Assembly: GCA_007127625.1 (NCBI GenBank)
Contig: SKYZ01000198.1
Span: 1-9,738, forward strand
Reading direction: 5' to 3'
Source of the DNA: Aquisalimonas sp.
GTDB lineage: Bacteria > Pseudomonadota > Gammaproteobacteria > Nitrococcales > Aquisalimonadaceae
DNA: 9,738 bases
Of the stretch, positions 1 through 6,523 are shown in pieces (position 1 is the stretch's first letter; every line of letters begins with the position of its first letter). The notes under the pieces were generated by a model. It saw only the letters and a program-made list of their open reading frames with translations, ran no database searches and was not told the DNA's origin. A program made the translations under genes and the position numbers.

Positions 1-17
1 CAGATGGAGTGCCACCC

Positions 18-668
18 ATGCATTTACCTGTTTGGCCGGCACGCGTCGCCGGGTTTGTCGCGCTTCTGACAGCAACCGCGCCGATGGCCGGTGAGATTGT
101 CTATGCGCCTGCGGACATCATCGACTGGGAACCGCATTCATTCGACGGCGAAACCCGCTACGAGCTGGTGGAGGTGGATGGCCGCGAGGCCGTTCACGCC
201 CAGTGCACCGAGGGTACCGCCTCGGGACTGTTTCTCGAGGAAACCATCGATCTCGCAGAGACGCCGGTGGTCGAGTGGGAATGGCGGGTTGACGAGACGT
301 TCAGCGGTATCGACGAGACCGTGAGGGCGGGGGACGACTATCCAGCGCGCCTGTACGCAGTCGATGAGCACCGCGTTCTCCGCTGGCGCACCCGTGCGCT
401 CAACTACGTCTGGGCAAGCGAGATGGACAAAGGTGCCGACTGGGAGAATGCCTATGCCTCCCAGGCGCGCATGATTGCCATGCAGTCCGGACCACCCGAG
501 GAGAGCGGGCAGTGGGTCACCGAGCGCCGCAACCTCCGAGAAGACTTCAAGGCCTTTCACGGTCGTGATCTGGATGAGATCGACGCCCTGGCGATCATGA
601 CCGACTGTGACGACGTGGGCGAGCCCATCGAGGCGTGGTACGGGGAGATCCGCCTGCTCGCCGAGTAA
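18..668 (+). CDS. Secreted DUF3047-family protein
   Basis: This encodes a 216-residue exported protein. I place the start at the ATG at 18 because GGAG at 6-9 is 8 bases upstream; an in-frame GTG at 9 has no ribosome binding site. Residues 1 to about 24 form a signal peptide, with a hydrophobic core FVALLTATAP and likely cleavage around residues 21-25. The mature part is very acidic and carries the features I associate with DUF3047: a WEWRVDE segment near residue 92, an LNYVWAS segment near 130, and a C-terminal D-A-L-A-I-M-T-D strand followed by an aromatic AWYGEIRLL end. The length is usual for the family, whose biochemical function is not known. It is followed 96 bases later by a VTT membrane protein and a flavin disulfide reductase, so a role in a periplasmic or envelope redox process is possible but is only inference from context. 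Confidence 0.8.
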   Translation: MHLPVWPARVAGFVALLTATAPMAGEIVYAPADIIDWEPHSFDGETRYELVEVDGREAVHAQCTEGTASGLFLEETIDLAETPVVEWEWRVDETFSGIDETVRAGDDYPARLYAVDEHRVLRWRTRALNYVWASEMDKGADWENAYASQARMIAMQSGPPEESGQWVTERRNLREDFKAFHGRDLDEIDALAIMTDCDDVGEPIEAWYGEIRLLAE

Positions 669-764
669 GCAGTGCCCCGTGCCGGATATTCGGGAAGTAC
701 GCATGTCCCGACGTCGCGTTCATGGGCACACTGGCAGCATATCGACGTTGACGGGAAGAATCTG

Positions 765-1496
765 ATGGCAGGATACGGCAAACTGATCATGCGCATTGTG
801 CTCGGCATCGGAGTTCTGGCGCTGCTGGTGCTGGGTTACCAGTTCCGCGGCGAACTCAATCCGGAGCTTCTGCAGCGGCGCCTGGACGATCTGGGCATGC
901 TCGCCCCGTTTGCCTTCATGGCGGCGTACGCGGTTGCGGCAGTGGCTTTCCTGCCCGGGCTGGTCTTCACCATCGCCGGAGGGGTGCTGTTCGGGCCGGT
1001 TTTCGGCACGGTCTACAGCCTCACGGGAGCCACCGCCGGCGCGCTGCTGGCGTTCCTGGTGGCGCGGTATGCCGCGTCGGATCTGGTGGCCGCATACACC
1101 GGCGGGCGGCTGAAAAAGCTGATCGTCGGCGTCGAGCGCGAGGGCTGGCGGTTCGTGGCGTTCACCCGCCTGGTACCGATTTTCCCGTTCAACCTGCTCA
1201 ACTATGCGCTGGGCCTCACGCGGATCGGGTTCATGCCCTACGCGATTGCGACCTTCATCTGCATGGCTCCGGGCGCCTTTGCCTATACCTGGATCGGACA
1301 TGCGGGTGCCGAAACCGTGGCCGGCGGGCGCAGCGGCATCAACGCCATCCTCATCGCCCTGGGCCTGCTTGCGGCGGTGATCTTCCTGCCGCGCCTGGTC
1401 AAGCGCTTCAAACAGGACCCGACCTTGGACGTCGAGGCAGCGGATGATTCGACGCCCGCAACCGTGACTGCAGGTGAGAAAAACAATGACGGATAA
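765..1496 (+). CDS. TVP38/TMEM64 family (VTT domain) inner-membrane protein
   Basis: This encodes a 243-residue polytopic membrane protein of the TVP38/TMEM64 (SNARE-associated, DedA-related) family. The start chosen is the ATG at 765, preceded by GGGAAGAA at 753-760; the frame stays open back to a GTG at 672, but that extra part is polar and lacks a ribosome binding site. A first membrane helix covers residues about 9-25. The VTT core follows, with the glycine-rich GGVLFGPVFG stretch near 71-80, a GATAGALLAFLVAR helix near 87-100, and the conserved FTRLVPIFPFNLLNYALG loop starting at residue 133. A last helix near 205-220 is followed by a basic then acidic tail. Members are membrane proteins of uncertain transport or lipid-scrambling role. 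The 3' end overlaps the next gene by 11 bases, implying translational coupling. TVP38 domains are also known fused to reductases of the next gene's type, which supports a joint function. Confidence 0.88.
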   Translation: MAGYGKLIMRIVLGIGVLALLVLGYQFRGELNPELLQRRLDDLGMLAPFAFMAAYAVAAVAFLPGLVFTIAGGVLFGPVFGTVYSLTGATAGALLAFLVARYAASDLVAAYTGGRLKKLIVGVEREGWRFVAFTRLVPIFPFNLLNYALGLTRIGFMPYAIATFICMAPGAFAYTWIGHAGAETVAGGRSGINAILIALGLLAAVIFLPRLVKRFKQDPTLDVEAADDSTPATVTAGEKNNDG

Positions 1497-2910
1497 GTTC
1501 GATCTGGTCGTGATCGGTGGGGGCGTCGGTGGTCTGGTGACGTCCAGCGTCGCCGGGCAGCTCGGGTTGAAAGTGGCGCTCATCGAGCGCGACGACAACC
1601 TCGGTGGCGACTGTCTCCACTACGGCTGCGTGCCCAGCAAGACGCTGATCCGCTCGGCCGAGGTGGCGCACCTGGCCGGGGAGGCCAAGCGGTACGGCGT
1701 CAATGCGTCCGCGGGCAGCACCGACCTCGGTGCGGTGATGGACCGGGTCGCCCGCGTGGTCGCCGGGATCCAGGAGCACGATGATCCGGATCGTTTCCGC
1801 TCCTACGGCGTGGACGTGATTTTCGGCGAAGGCCGGTTCGTCGATGCGCACACCGTCGCCGTGGGTGATCGGCGACTGTACGGCCGTCGCATTCTGATTG
1901 CCACCGGTTCGCGCCCCGCGGTGCCACCGGTGCCGGGCCTCGCCGAGGCAGACTACTGGACCAACGAGACGGTTTTCCGGCAGCGGGAGCTGCCACAGCG
2001 GCTGGCGGTGCTCGGCGGTGGCCCCATCGGCCTGGAACTGGCCCAGTCATTCTCGCGCCTGGGCAGCCAGGTGACCGTGATCGAAATGGCGGATCGCCTT
2101 CTGCCGCGGGAAGATCCCGAAATCACCGCGGAGCTTGAACGCCTGCTGGTGGACGAAGGCCTGGATATCCGGACGGGAACTGCGGTTACCTCCGTGGAAG
2201 GGCACGATGGCGACCACCGCTTGACCTGTCGTCATGAAGGGGCCGATCAGCACCTTCAGGTGGATCGCATTCTTGTCGCGGCGGGGCGGCAGCCGAACAC
2301 GGATACGCTCGCCCTGGAAAATGCCGGGGTCGAAGTGGAGAACAGCGGCATAACCGTGGATGCGCGCATGCGCACCAGCGTCAAGCACATCTTCGCCGTG
2401 GGTGATGTCTGCGGCCCGTACCCGTTCACCCACGTGGCCGAGTACCAGGCCGGGGTGGTGATCGCCAACGTTGTGTTCAAGCTGCCCAAGCGGGCCAACT
2501 ATCGGGTGATACCGTGGGTGACCTACACCGCCCCGGAGCTTGCCCATGTAGGCATGACCGAGGAGGCGGCCCGGGCGGCAGGGCATCACGTGGAGGTCGC
2601 GCGCTTCCGCTTCAGTGATGTGGACCGTGCCCTGGCCGAAGGCAGCACCGGTGGGCTTCTGAAGCTGGTGGTGCACAAGAAGCGCATTCTGGGGGCAACC
2701 GTACTCGGTCCGCACGGCGGCGAACTGATCCATGAACTGGTCCTGGCCATGCAGGCCGGGGTGAAGATCGGCCACCTGTCCGGTGCGGTGCATGCCTACC
2801 CGACCCTGGCTCAGATTCACCGGCGGGCCGTGAACACGCTGTATGCCGACAAGCTGTATTCGACGGGGACCCGGCGGCTGGTCAGCTGGCTGCACCGTCT
2901 CTTGCCATAA
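1486..2910 (+). CDS. Mercuric-reductase-like FAD/NAD(P)-dependent disulfide oxidoreductase
   Basis: This is a 474-residue class I pyridine nucleotide-disulfide oxidoreductase. The start is the ATG at 1486 with AGGTGAG at 1472-1478; an in-frame GTG at 1474 is less likely. Visible are the FAD-binding GGGVGG at 11-16, the redox disulfide C43-x4-C48 in CLHYGCVPSK, the nucleotide-binding GGGPIGLE near 177 whose second strand ends in VTVIE (an acid there usually favours NADH), and the second FAD motif FAVGD ending at Asp307. The C-terminal dimer domain reads HAYPTLAQ: Tyr438 replaces the catalytic His of dihydrolipoyl dehydrogenase and Gln443 replaces its Glu partner. It therefore resembles MerA at that position, but has no N-terminal metal-binding domain and no C-terminal Cys pair, so neither a lipoamide nor a mercury substrate is supported. 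The upstream TVP38 gene overlaps it, suggesting a membrane-associated redox role. Confidence 0.88.
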   Translation: MTDKFDLVVIGGGVGGLVTSSVAGQLGLKVALIERDDNLGGDCLHYGCVPSKTLIRSAEVAHLAGEAKRYGVNASAGSTDLGAVMDRVARVVAGIQEHDDPDRFRSYGVDVIFGEGRFVDAHTVAVGDRRLYGRRILIATGSRPAVPPVPGLAEADYWTNETVFRQRELPQRLAVLGGGPIGLELAQSFSRLGSQVTVIEMADRLLPREDPEITAELERLLVDEGLDIRTGTAVTSVEGHDGDHRLTCRHEGADQHLQVDRILVAAGRQPNTDTLALENAGVEVENSGITVDARMRTSVKHIFAVGDVCGPYPFTHVAEYQAGVVIANVVFKLPKRANYRVIPWVTYTAPELAHVGMTEEAARAAGHHVEVARFRFSDVDRALAEGSTGGLLKLVVHKKRILGATVLGPHGGELIHELVLAMQAGVKIGHLSGAVHAYPTLAQIHRRAVNTLYADKLYSTGTRRLVSWLHRLLP

Positions 2911-2949
2911 AGGAGATGGAGGCTGGCGGCAGTACAATGAGGGCGATTC

Positions 2950-4593
2950 ATGGCTGAAGCGGCGACCGCACGTTCCACGCTTCGATCCCCCGGCTTCTCG
3001 CTGGTGGGTCATGCGCTGACCTTTGCGGTGTATATCCTGCTGGCGCTCTGGGCGGCGGAGTTCACCTTCGACAAGCCGGAAGTGCCGCTGATCTGGCCGG
3101 CGACAGGTGTCGCCCTGGCTGCCATCTGGCGCTTCGGGTACGGCGTCACCGTCACCGTGTTCGTGGCATCGCTGATCGCGCATCTGGCGCTGGACTTCAT
3201 TTTCCTCGACGCGACGCTCATGGCCGTCGGCAATGCCGCCAGTGCGGTACTGGGTGCATGGCTCCTGGCGCGGCTCGGGTTCCGCGGTGATCTGAGCACC
3301 CTTGGTGATCTGTACCGGCTGGCGGGCGTGGGCGTGGGCGTCACGGCGCTGTTCAGCGGTTTCGGGGGCGCGCTGGTTGCGGTCGGGCTGAGTCCCGACC
3401 TGGCCAAGGCGGTGCTGCTCTGCTGGCTGGCTGACGCCATGGGTGTGGCGCTGTTCGCGCCCCTGTTCGTGAGTCTCCGGAAGGAGCGTTTCGCCGCCGG
3501 CCGCTGGCTGGCGGTGACCGGTGCGTTGCTGCTGGTCGCCGGTATCACCCTGACCATTTACTCCAACTGGATCCCGGATCAGATCGCGCTGCCGTTGTCC
3601 TATGCGGTGTTCCCCATGGTCATGCTGGTGGCGCTGCGCTTTCCGCCCTGGGTGGCTGCCGCTGCGATCATGGTGACCAGCCTGGTGGCTGTCCACTGCA
3701 CCGCCATGGATAAGGGGCCGTTTGCCCAGGCCGGCATGGGACCCGACCTGCTCTCCCTGCATGCGCAGCTTGCGCTGCTGGCGATCACCGGGCTGGCCTT
3801 GGCGGCCCTGAGGCAGGAGCGTCTCGCGGCGGAAGCCCGCGCGCGACAGCATCTGCATACCCTGGCCCGTGCCGGGCGGGTTAACGCCATGAGTGCACTG
3901 GCGGCAGGGATCGCCCACGAGATCAATCAGCCGCTGTGCGCGGTCAGTAGTTACGCCCAGAGTGCGAATCGGCTGCTCAAGCGCGGTGCCGACGCGGGGG
4001 AGCTGCAAATGCCCCTGGAGCGGATCGTTGCCACGGCGGACCGGGCATCCGACATCGTCCGGCGCATGCGCGGTTTCCTCGCGGAGGGAGACACCGAGGA
4101 CGAACTGGTGGACCTGAATCAGCCTGTGGGCGAGGCCTGTGGGCTGATGCGCCCGGAGTTCCGCCGGCGCGAAGTGGAACTCCGGCTCGAACTGGCGCCG
4201 GAGCGCGTGTGCGTCTGCGTTGAGCCGCTGGGCATGCAGCAGGTGGTTGTGAATCTGGTGCAGAATGCTCTGGAATCCGTTGATGCAGCCGGCAACGCGG
4301 CCCGCCGCTGGGTGAGCGTGCGCACGTCCGTGATGCCCGACGGCCGGAACGTCTGCCTGACCGTCACCGACGGTGGACCGGGCCTGGCCAACCCCGGCGA
4401 CGAGGCGCTGTTCGAGCCGTTCATTACCACGCGTCGCTCGGGGATGGGGCTGGGGCTGTCCATCGCCCGCTCCATCGTCGAGGCGGAGGGTGGCCGTATC
4501 CGTGCGACCAACGAGCCGGGTGCAGGCGCCCGTTTCGATATCCTGTTGCCGTTGAATCGGGACGGCTGCGAAACCGATGGAGGTGGGGAATGA
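2950..4593 (+). CDS. MASE1-domain membrane sensor histidine kinase
   Basis: This is a 547-residue sensor kinase. The start ATG at 2950 has GAGGG at 2939-2943. Residues about 10-285 are a MASE1 integral membrane sensor with about eight hydrophobic helices, including the typical PLIWPATGVALAAIWRFG segment near 45. A short coiled stretch leads to the HisKA dimerisation domain, with the phospho-acceptor His323 in AAGIAHEINQPL. The ATPase domain shows the N box NLVQNALE at 435-442, the G1 box DGGPG at 474-478, LFEPF, and the G2 box GMGLGL at 498-503. The HEINQPL form places it in the FixL/DctB-like class. It lies 39 bases after the reductase gene and overlaps its response regulator by 4 bases, so the pair is almost certainly cognate. 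The MASE1 ligand is unknown in general; it has no PAS or haem domain, so oxygen sensing as in FixL is not indicated. Confidence 0.93.
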   Translation: MAEAATARSTLRSPGFSLVGHALTFAVYILLALWAAEFTFDKPEVPLIWPATGVALAAIWRFGYGVTVTVFVASLIAHLALDFIFLDATLMAVGNAASAVLGAWLLARLGFRGDLSTLGDLYRLAGVGVGVTALFSGFGGALVAVGLSPDLAKAVLLCWLADAMGVALFAPLFVSLRKERFAAGRWLAVTGALLLVAGITLTIYSNWIPDQIALPLSYAVFPMVMLVALRFPPWVAAAAIMVTSLVAVHCTAMDKGPFAQAGMGPDLLSLHAQLALLAITGLALAALRQERLAAEARARQHLHTLARAGRVNAMSALAAGIAHEINQPLCAVSSYAQSANRLLKRGADAGELQMPLERIVATADRASDIVRRMRGFLAEGDTEDELVDLNQPVGEACGLMRPEFRRREVELRLELAPERVCVCVEPLGMQQVVVNLVQNALESVDAAGNAARRWVSVRTSVMPDGRNVCLTVTDGGPGLANPGDEALFEPFITTRRSGMGLGLSIARSIVEAEGGRIRATNEPGAGARFDILLPLNRDGCETDGGGE

Positions 4594-5210
4594 CTGAGGC
4601 CGTCTACCTGGTGGACGATGATGGCGATGTGCGGGATGCGATGGTCTTTTTGCTTGAGAGCGAAGGGTTCCCGGTACAGGCCTTCGCTGAACCGCAACCG
4701 ATGCTGGATGCCCTGGACAGCAGTAGCCGGGGTTGTCTGATTCTGGATGTGCGCCTGCCACAGATGGATGGCCTGCAGCTGCTGGAGGCCCTGCGTGAGC
4801 GTTCCGTGGACATGCCGGCCATCTTCATTTCCGGCCACGGCGACATCCCGCTCGCGGTGCGTGCCGTGCAGGCGGGAGCCCTGGATTTCCTGGAAAAGCC
4901 CTTCCGCGACGAAGTTCTGTTGGAGAAGGTCAGCAACGGTCTGGAACTGGACAGGCACGCCCGGGAGAGTCACTCCGAGAGACATGCCGTGGAGCAACGA
5001 TTGCATGAATTGACCCCCCGTGAGAAGGAAGTCATGGAGGGTATGCTGGAGGGCAAGCTCAACAAGATCATCGCTTCGGACCTGGACGTCAGCGTGCGCA
5101 CCGTGGAGGTCCACCGCGCAAACGTGCTGGACAAACTCCACGCCCGCAACAGTTCAGATATGGTGCGGATGGTGTTATCCACTGACCGCTATCGTGACTG
5201 GTTGTTGTAG
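4590..5210 (+). CDS. FixJ-type LuxR-family response regulator
   Basis: This is a 206-residue two-component regulator. The ATG at 4590 shares four bases (ATGA) with the kinase stop codon, which indicates translational coupling. Residues 1 to about 120 form a receiver domain with the acidic pocket D9-D11, phospho-acceptor Asp53 in LILDVRLPQMDG, the switch Ser81 in FISGHGD and Lys103 in EKPF. A short linker at about 121-138 leads to a LuxR/NarL-type helix-turn-helix at about 141-196, starting LTPREKEVM, with the recognition helix in VSVRTVEVHRANVLDKL. The arrangement and the F-I-S-G-H-G-D-I-P and RTVEVHRANV segments match FixJ/TodT-type regulators, which activate transcription once phosphorylated. 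It is the only response regulator in the window, although parts of three kinases of the same class are present. Target genes cannot be read from the sequence; the upstream reductase and membrane genes are candidates. Confidence 0.94.
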   Translation: MTEAVYLVDDDGDVRDAMVFLLESEGFPVQAFAEPQPMLDALDSSSRGCLILDVRLPQMDGLQLLEALRERSVDMPAIFISGHGDIPLAVRAVQAGALDFLEKPFRDEVLLEKVSNGLELDRHARESHSERHAVEQRLHELTPREKEVMEGMLEGKLNKIIASDLDVSVRTVEVHRANVLDKLHARNSSDMVRMVLSTDRYRDWLL

Positions 5211-5285
5211 GGTCTGAATGGTATGTGCTCCCGAGGTCGCAGGCGCCATTTCTTGAATCCGACACCTATGCGAAGTGCAAGAATC

Positions 5286-5311
5286 AAAAAAAACCCACCC
5301 GAAGGGTGGGT
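5286..5311 (-). terminator. Strong intrinsic terminator, leftward
   Basis: A perfect 8-base-pair stem, ACCCACCC at 5293-5300 and GGGTGGGT at 5304-5311, closes a 3-base GAA loop (TTC on the minus strand). On the minus strand the stem is followed directly by eight T residues (the A-run at 5286-5293). On the plus strand the stem is followed by CAATATGG, so it is not a typical terminator for the response-regulator operon. A leftward transcript must end here, yet no recognised leftward gene lies immediately to the right. Confidence 0.8.
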
Positions 5312-5520
5312 CAATATGGGGAATGCAGAGCACAGCGCTCTGGCATCATAAGATGCTCGTTTGAAGGGCATTACATTGATTCCCTCCGATGTATTCAGTT
5401 TTGCGCATTCGGGGGGCTTCTTCCATTCGCGGTTGTACGTAATTCCGGTCTCGCCTTGCGGGAATTTTTCAGCGTTTACCGGGCGCATCCGTAGAATCAC
5501 GTAGAGAGGCATGCACCGGA
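5312..5520 (-). ncRNA. Candidate leftward structured RNA ending at the terminator
   Basis: Immediately before the leftward terminator, the minus strand contains two more compact hairpins: CAGAGC/GCTCTG with a 5-base loop at 5326-5342, and GCATC/GATGC with a 4-base loop at 5343-5356. An AATGC/GCATT pairing could enclose both as a three-way junction. Upstream is GGAGGGAATCA, which looks like a ribosome binding site, but it faces an ATG followed at once by a stop codon, or a second ATG that reads through the terminator. The combination of hairpins, low G+C content and a strong terminator suits a small RNA better than a protein. The 5' end and promoter cannot be fixed, so the upper limit is arbitrary. 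An unrecognised short protein gene, or the decayed end of a horizontally acquired element, remains possible. Confidence 0.3.
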
Positions 5521-5566
5521 CAGTGGCTACACTCTGGATATCGATGTTCCAGGAAGTCCGCTTCTT

Positions 5567-5700
5567 AGGAAAACGCTGACCAAGGCGTCATTGCGAGGCG
5601 TGCAGCGACGAAGCAATCTCTTGGTCTCTCGGTGTCGCTGGGCTTGTGGATTGCTTCTCTGCGCTCGCAATGACGATGATCCGCTCAATCAGCGTTTCCT
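5567..5700. repeat. MITE-like palindromic repeat, copy 1
   Basis: This 134-base element has terminal inverted repeats AGGAAAACGCTGA (5567-5579) and TCAGCGTTTCCT (5689-5700), and inner arms CGTCATTGCGAG (5586-5597) and CTCGCAATGACG (5664-5675), with a further GAAGCAATC/GATTGCTTC pairing closer to the centre. It could fold into one long hairpin in RNA. A second copy in the same orientation lies at 8753-8880. The core CGTCATTGCGAGG...CGAAGCAATC belongs to a type of dispersed repeat I recall from many bacterial genomes. It is too short to encode a transposase. The right end lies inside the 3' end of the leftward hydrolase gene and supplies its last four codons and its stop. Confidence 0.85.
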
Positions 5701-6443
5701 TCGGAGCGGATTGCCTCGACCCATGGTATTTCATAGGGGCTAAAGCCGTTCTCCAGGGCGGGTTTGACGATCTGGAAAAACGGGGAAATGTCGAAATCAC
5801 GGGGCGTGAACAACGTGTGATGCCGCGGCCGGGCGGTCATCTGCGAGTGATTGGGGACCCCGCTGCACGGGGTGGGCCAATGTTCCATGACCGGCAGGAT
5901 GGGATAGTGGACGCTCTGGAACGCCTGAGCGATCAGCGACGAGCAGATGGCGCGCGTTGGCTCCCCGCTGCCCAGGGTGAGCAGACGGCGCCGCCAGCGT
6001 GTCGGCACCGGAGGGGCAGGAAACAGATAACGTGCCAGATCGATGATGTGGCGAAGATCGTACTGGTTACCCACACGCCGCTCCATGTACTGAATAACGG
6101 CCTGGAGATCGTGGTCGGATAGCGATACCGGACGGCAGAGTCGGGTGTGATAACCGCCGTAGAGGTCCAGGGAAATGCTACGGACACCCTCGCTGACGTC
6201 GGCCTCGACCAGGCGTGGGCGAGATCCGCCGCGGGTGCACAGCGCGGCATGGGACCAGGTGGACTGCGTCAGGTACTTGATGGCCGTGCTGAAGCGGCTG
6301 GTGCCCTCGACAAGCAGCACATCTCCCGGGCGGATCGCCCGCGTCAGAGCGCTGATGTCGGAGGTCGGGCCGTCGCTGAGTCCCGGTCGATCACAGGACA
6401 GGAAACGTGCAAGGCCGTGCCCGATACGCTGACGTAGCCCCAT
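5685..6443 (-). CDS. YiiX/YebB-like NlpC/P60 cysteine hydrolase
   Basis: This is a 252-residue protein read leftward. The ATG at 6443-6441 has an excellent GGAGG at 6454-6450, spaced 6 bases; a TTG one codon upstream is less likely. It fits the circularly permuted NlpC/P60 (YiiX/YebB-like) papain fold: RPGDVLLVEG at 38-47, His65 in TWSHAAL, Glu80 in LVEAD, then the nucleophile Cys167 in AICSSLIAQAF. This order (His, Glu, then Cys) is characteristic of the permuted family. No signal peptide or membrane helix is seen, so it is probably cytoplasmic. Family members hydrolyse amide or acyl bonds; the substrate here is unknown. It is divergent from the GAF-PAS kinase, 80 bases apart, so the two may share a control region. 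Its last residues G-N-A-D and stop codon come from the palindromic repeat, suggesting that insertion of the element altered the original C-terminus. Confidence 0.85.
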   Translation of the reverse strand: MGLRQRIGHGLARFLSCDRPGLSDGPTSDISALTRAIRPGDVLLVEGTSRFSTAIKYLTQSTWSHAALCTRGGSRPRLVEADVSEGVRSISLDLYGGYHTRLCRPVSLSDHDLQAVIQYMERRVGNQYDLRHIIDLARYLFPAPPVPTRWRRRLLTLGSGEPTRAICSSLIAQAFQSVHYPILPVMEHWPTPCSGVPNHSQMTARPRHHTLFTPRDFDISPFFQIVKPALENGFSPYEIPWVEAIRSEGNAD

Positions 6444-6523
6444 CAATCACCTCCGCATGCCGGTGGCTGCTAACAACCAACCTACGCTGGACCCCTTGTT
6501 CCGGGACATTGTGGAGACTACGC
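6444..6523. promoter_or_regulatory. Divergent intergenic region between hydrolase and kinase
   Basis: The 80 bases separate two divergently read genes and must hold at least the ribosome binding sites of both: GGAGG on the minus strand at 6454-6450, and TGGAG on the plus strand at 6512-6516. Promoters for both genes should be here or partly within the opposite gene. I could not find a convincing -35/-10 pair on either strand, so no promoter is called. Confidence 0.45.

Larger units (their letters stand above)
5211..5566. other. Low-GC intergenic region without a supported protein gene
   Basis: This gap follows the response regulator and precedes the first palindromic repeat. Its base composition is clearly lower in G+C than the genes around it: one 60-base line (5341-5400) counts 25 G or C. 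Open frames exist on both strands (for example a leftward one from 5512 to 5189), but none has a recognisable domain, and the leftward one runs through a strong terminator hairpin. No rightward terminator with a T-run is seen after the response regulator. The main contents are the leftward terminator and the hairpins listed separately. Confidence 0.6.

Noticed and set aside
672..764. Longer N-terminus of the TVP38 protein from a GTG at 672
   Set aside because: The added residues are polar and unlike the family, and the ATG at 765 has a clear ribosome binding site.
1486..2910. Annotation as mercuric reductase (merA) or dihydrolipoyl dehydrogenase (lpd)
   Set aside because: It lacks the N-terminal metal-binding domain and C-terminal Cys pair of MerA, and the His-Glu pair of Lpd is Tyr-Gln. 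No mer or 2-oxoacid dehydrogenase genes are nearby.
2916..2957. A 13-codon leader peptide before the MASE1 kinase
   Set aside because: The ATG directly follows AGGAG with no spacing, and the kinase has its own good ribosome binding site at 2939-2943.
2047..4761. A 904-codon open frame on the minus strand
   Set aside because: It is antisense to the reductase and MASE1 kinase genes, which have clear domains. The translation is rich in His, Gln, Gly, Pro and Arg without any domain, typical of a reverse-strand shadow in GC-rich DNA.
5189..5512. A 107-codon leftward open frame in the low-GC gap
   Set aside because: It reads straight through a strong leftward terminator and overlaps the end of the response regulator gene. 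No domain or convincing ribosome binding site supports it, though a short protein cannot be fully excluded.
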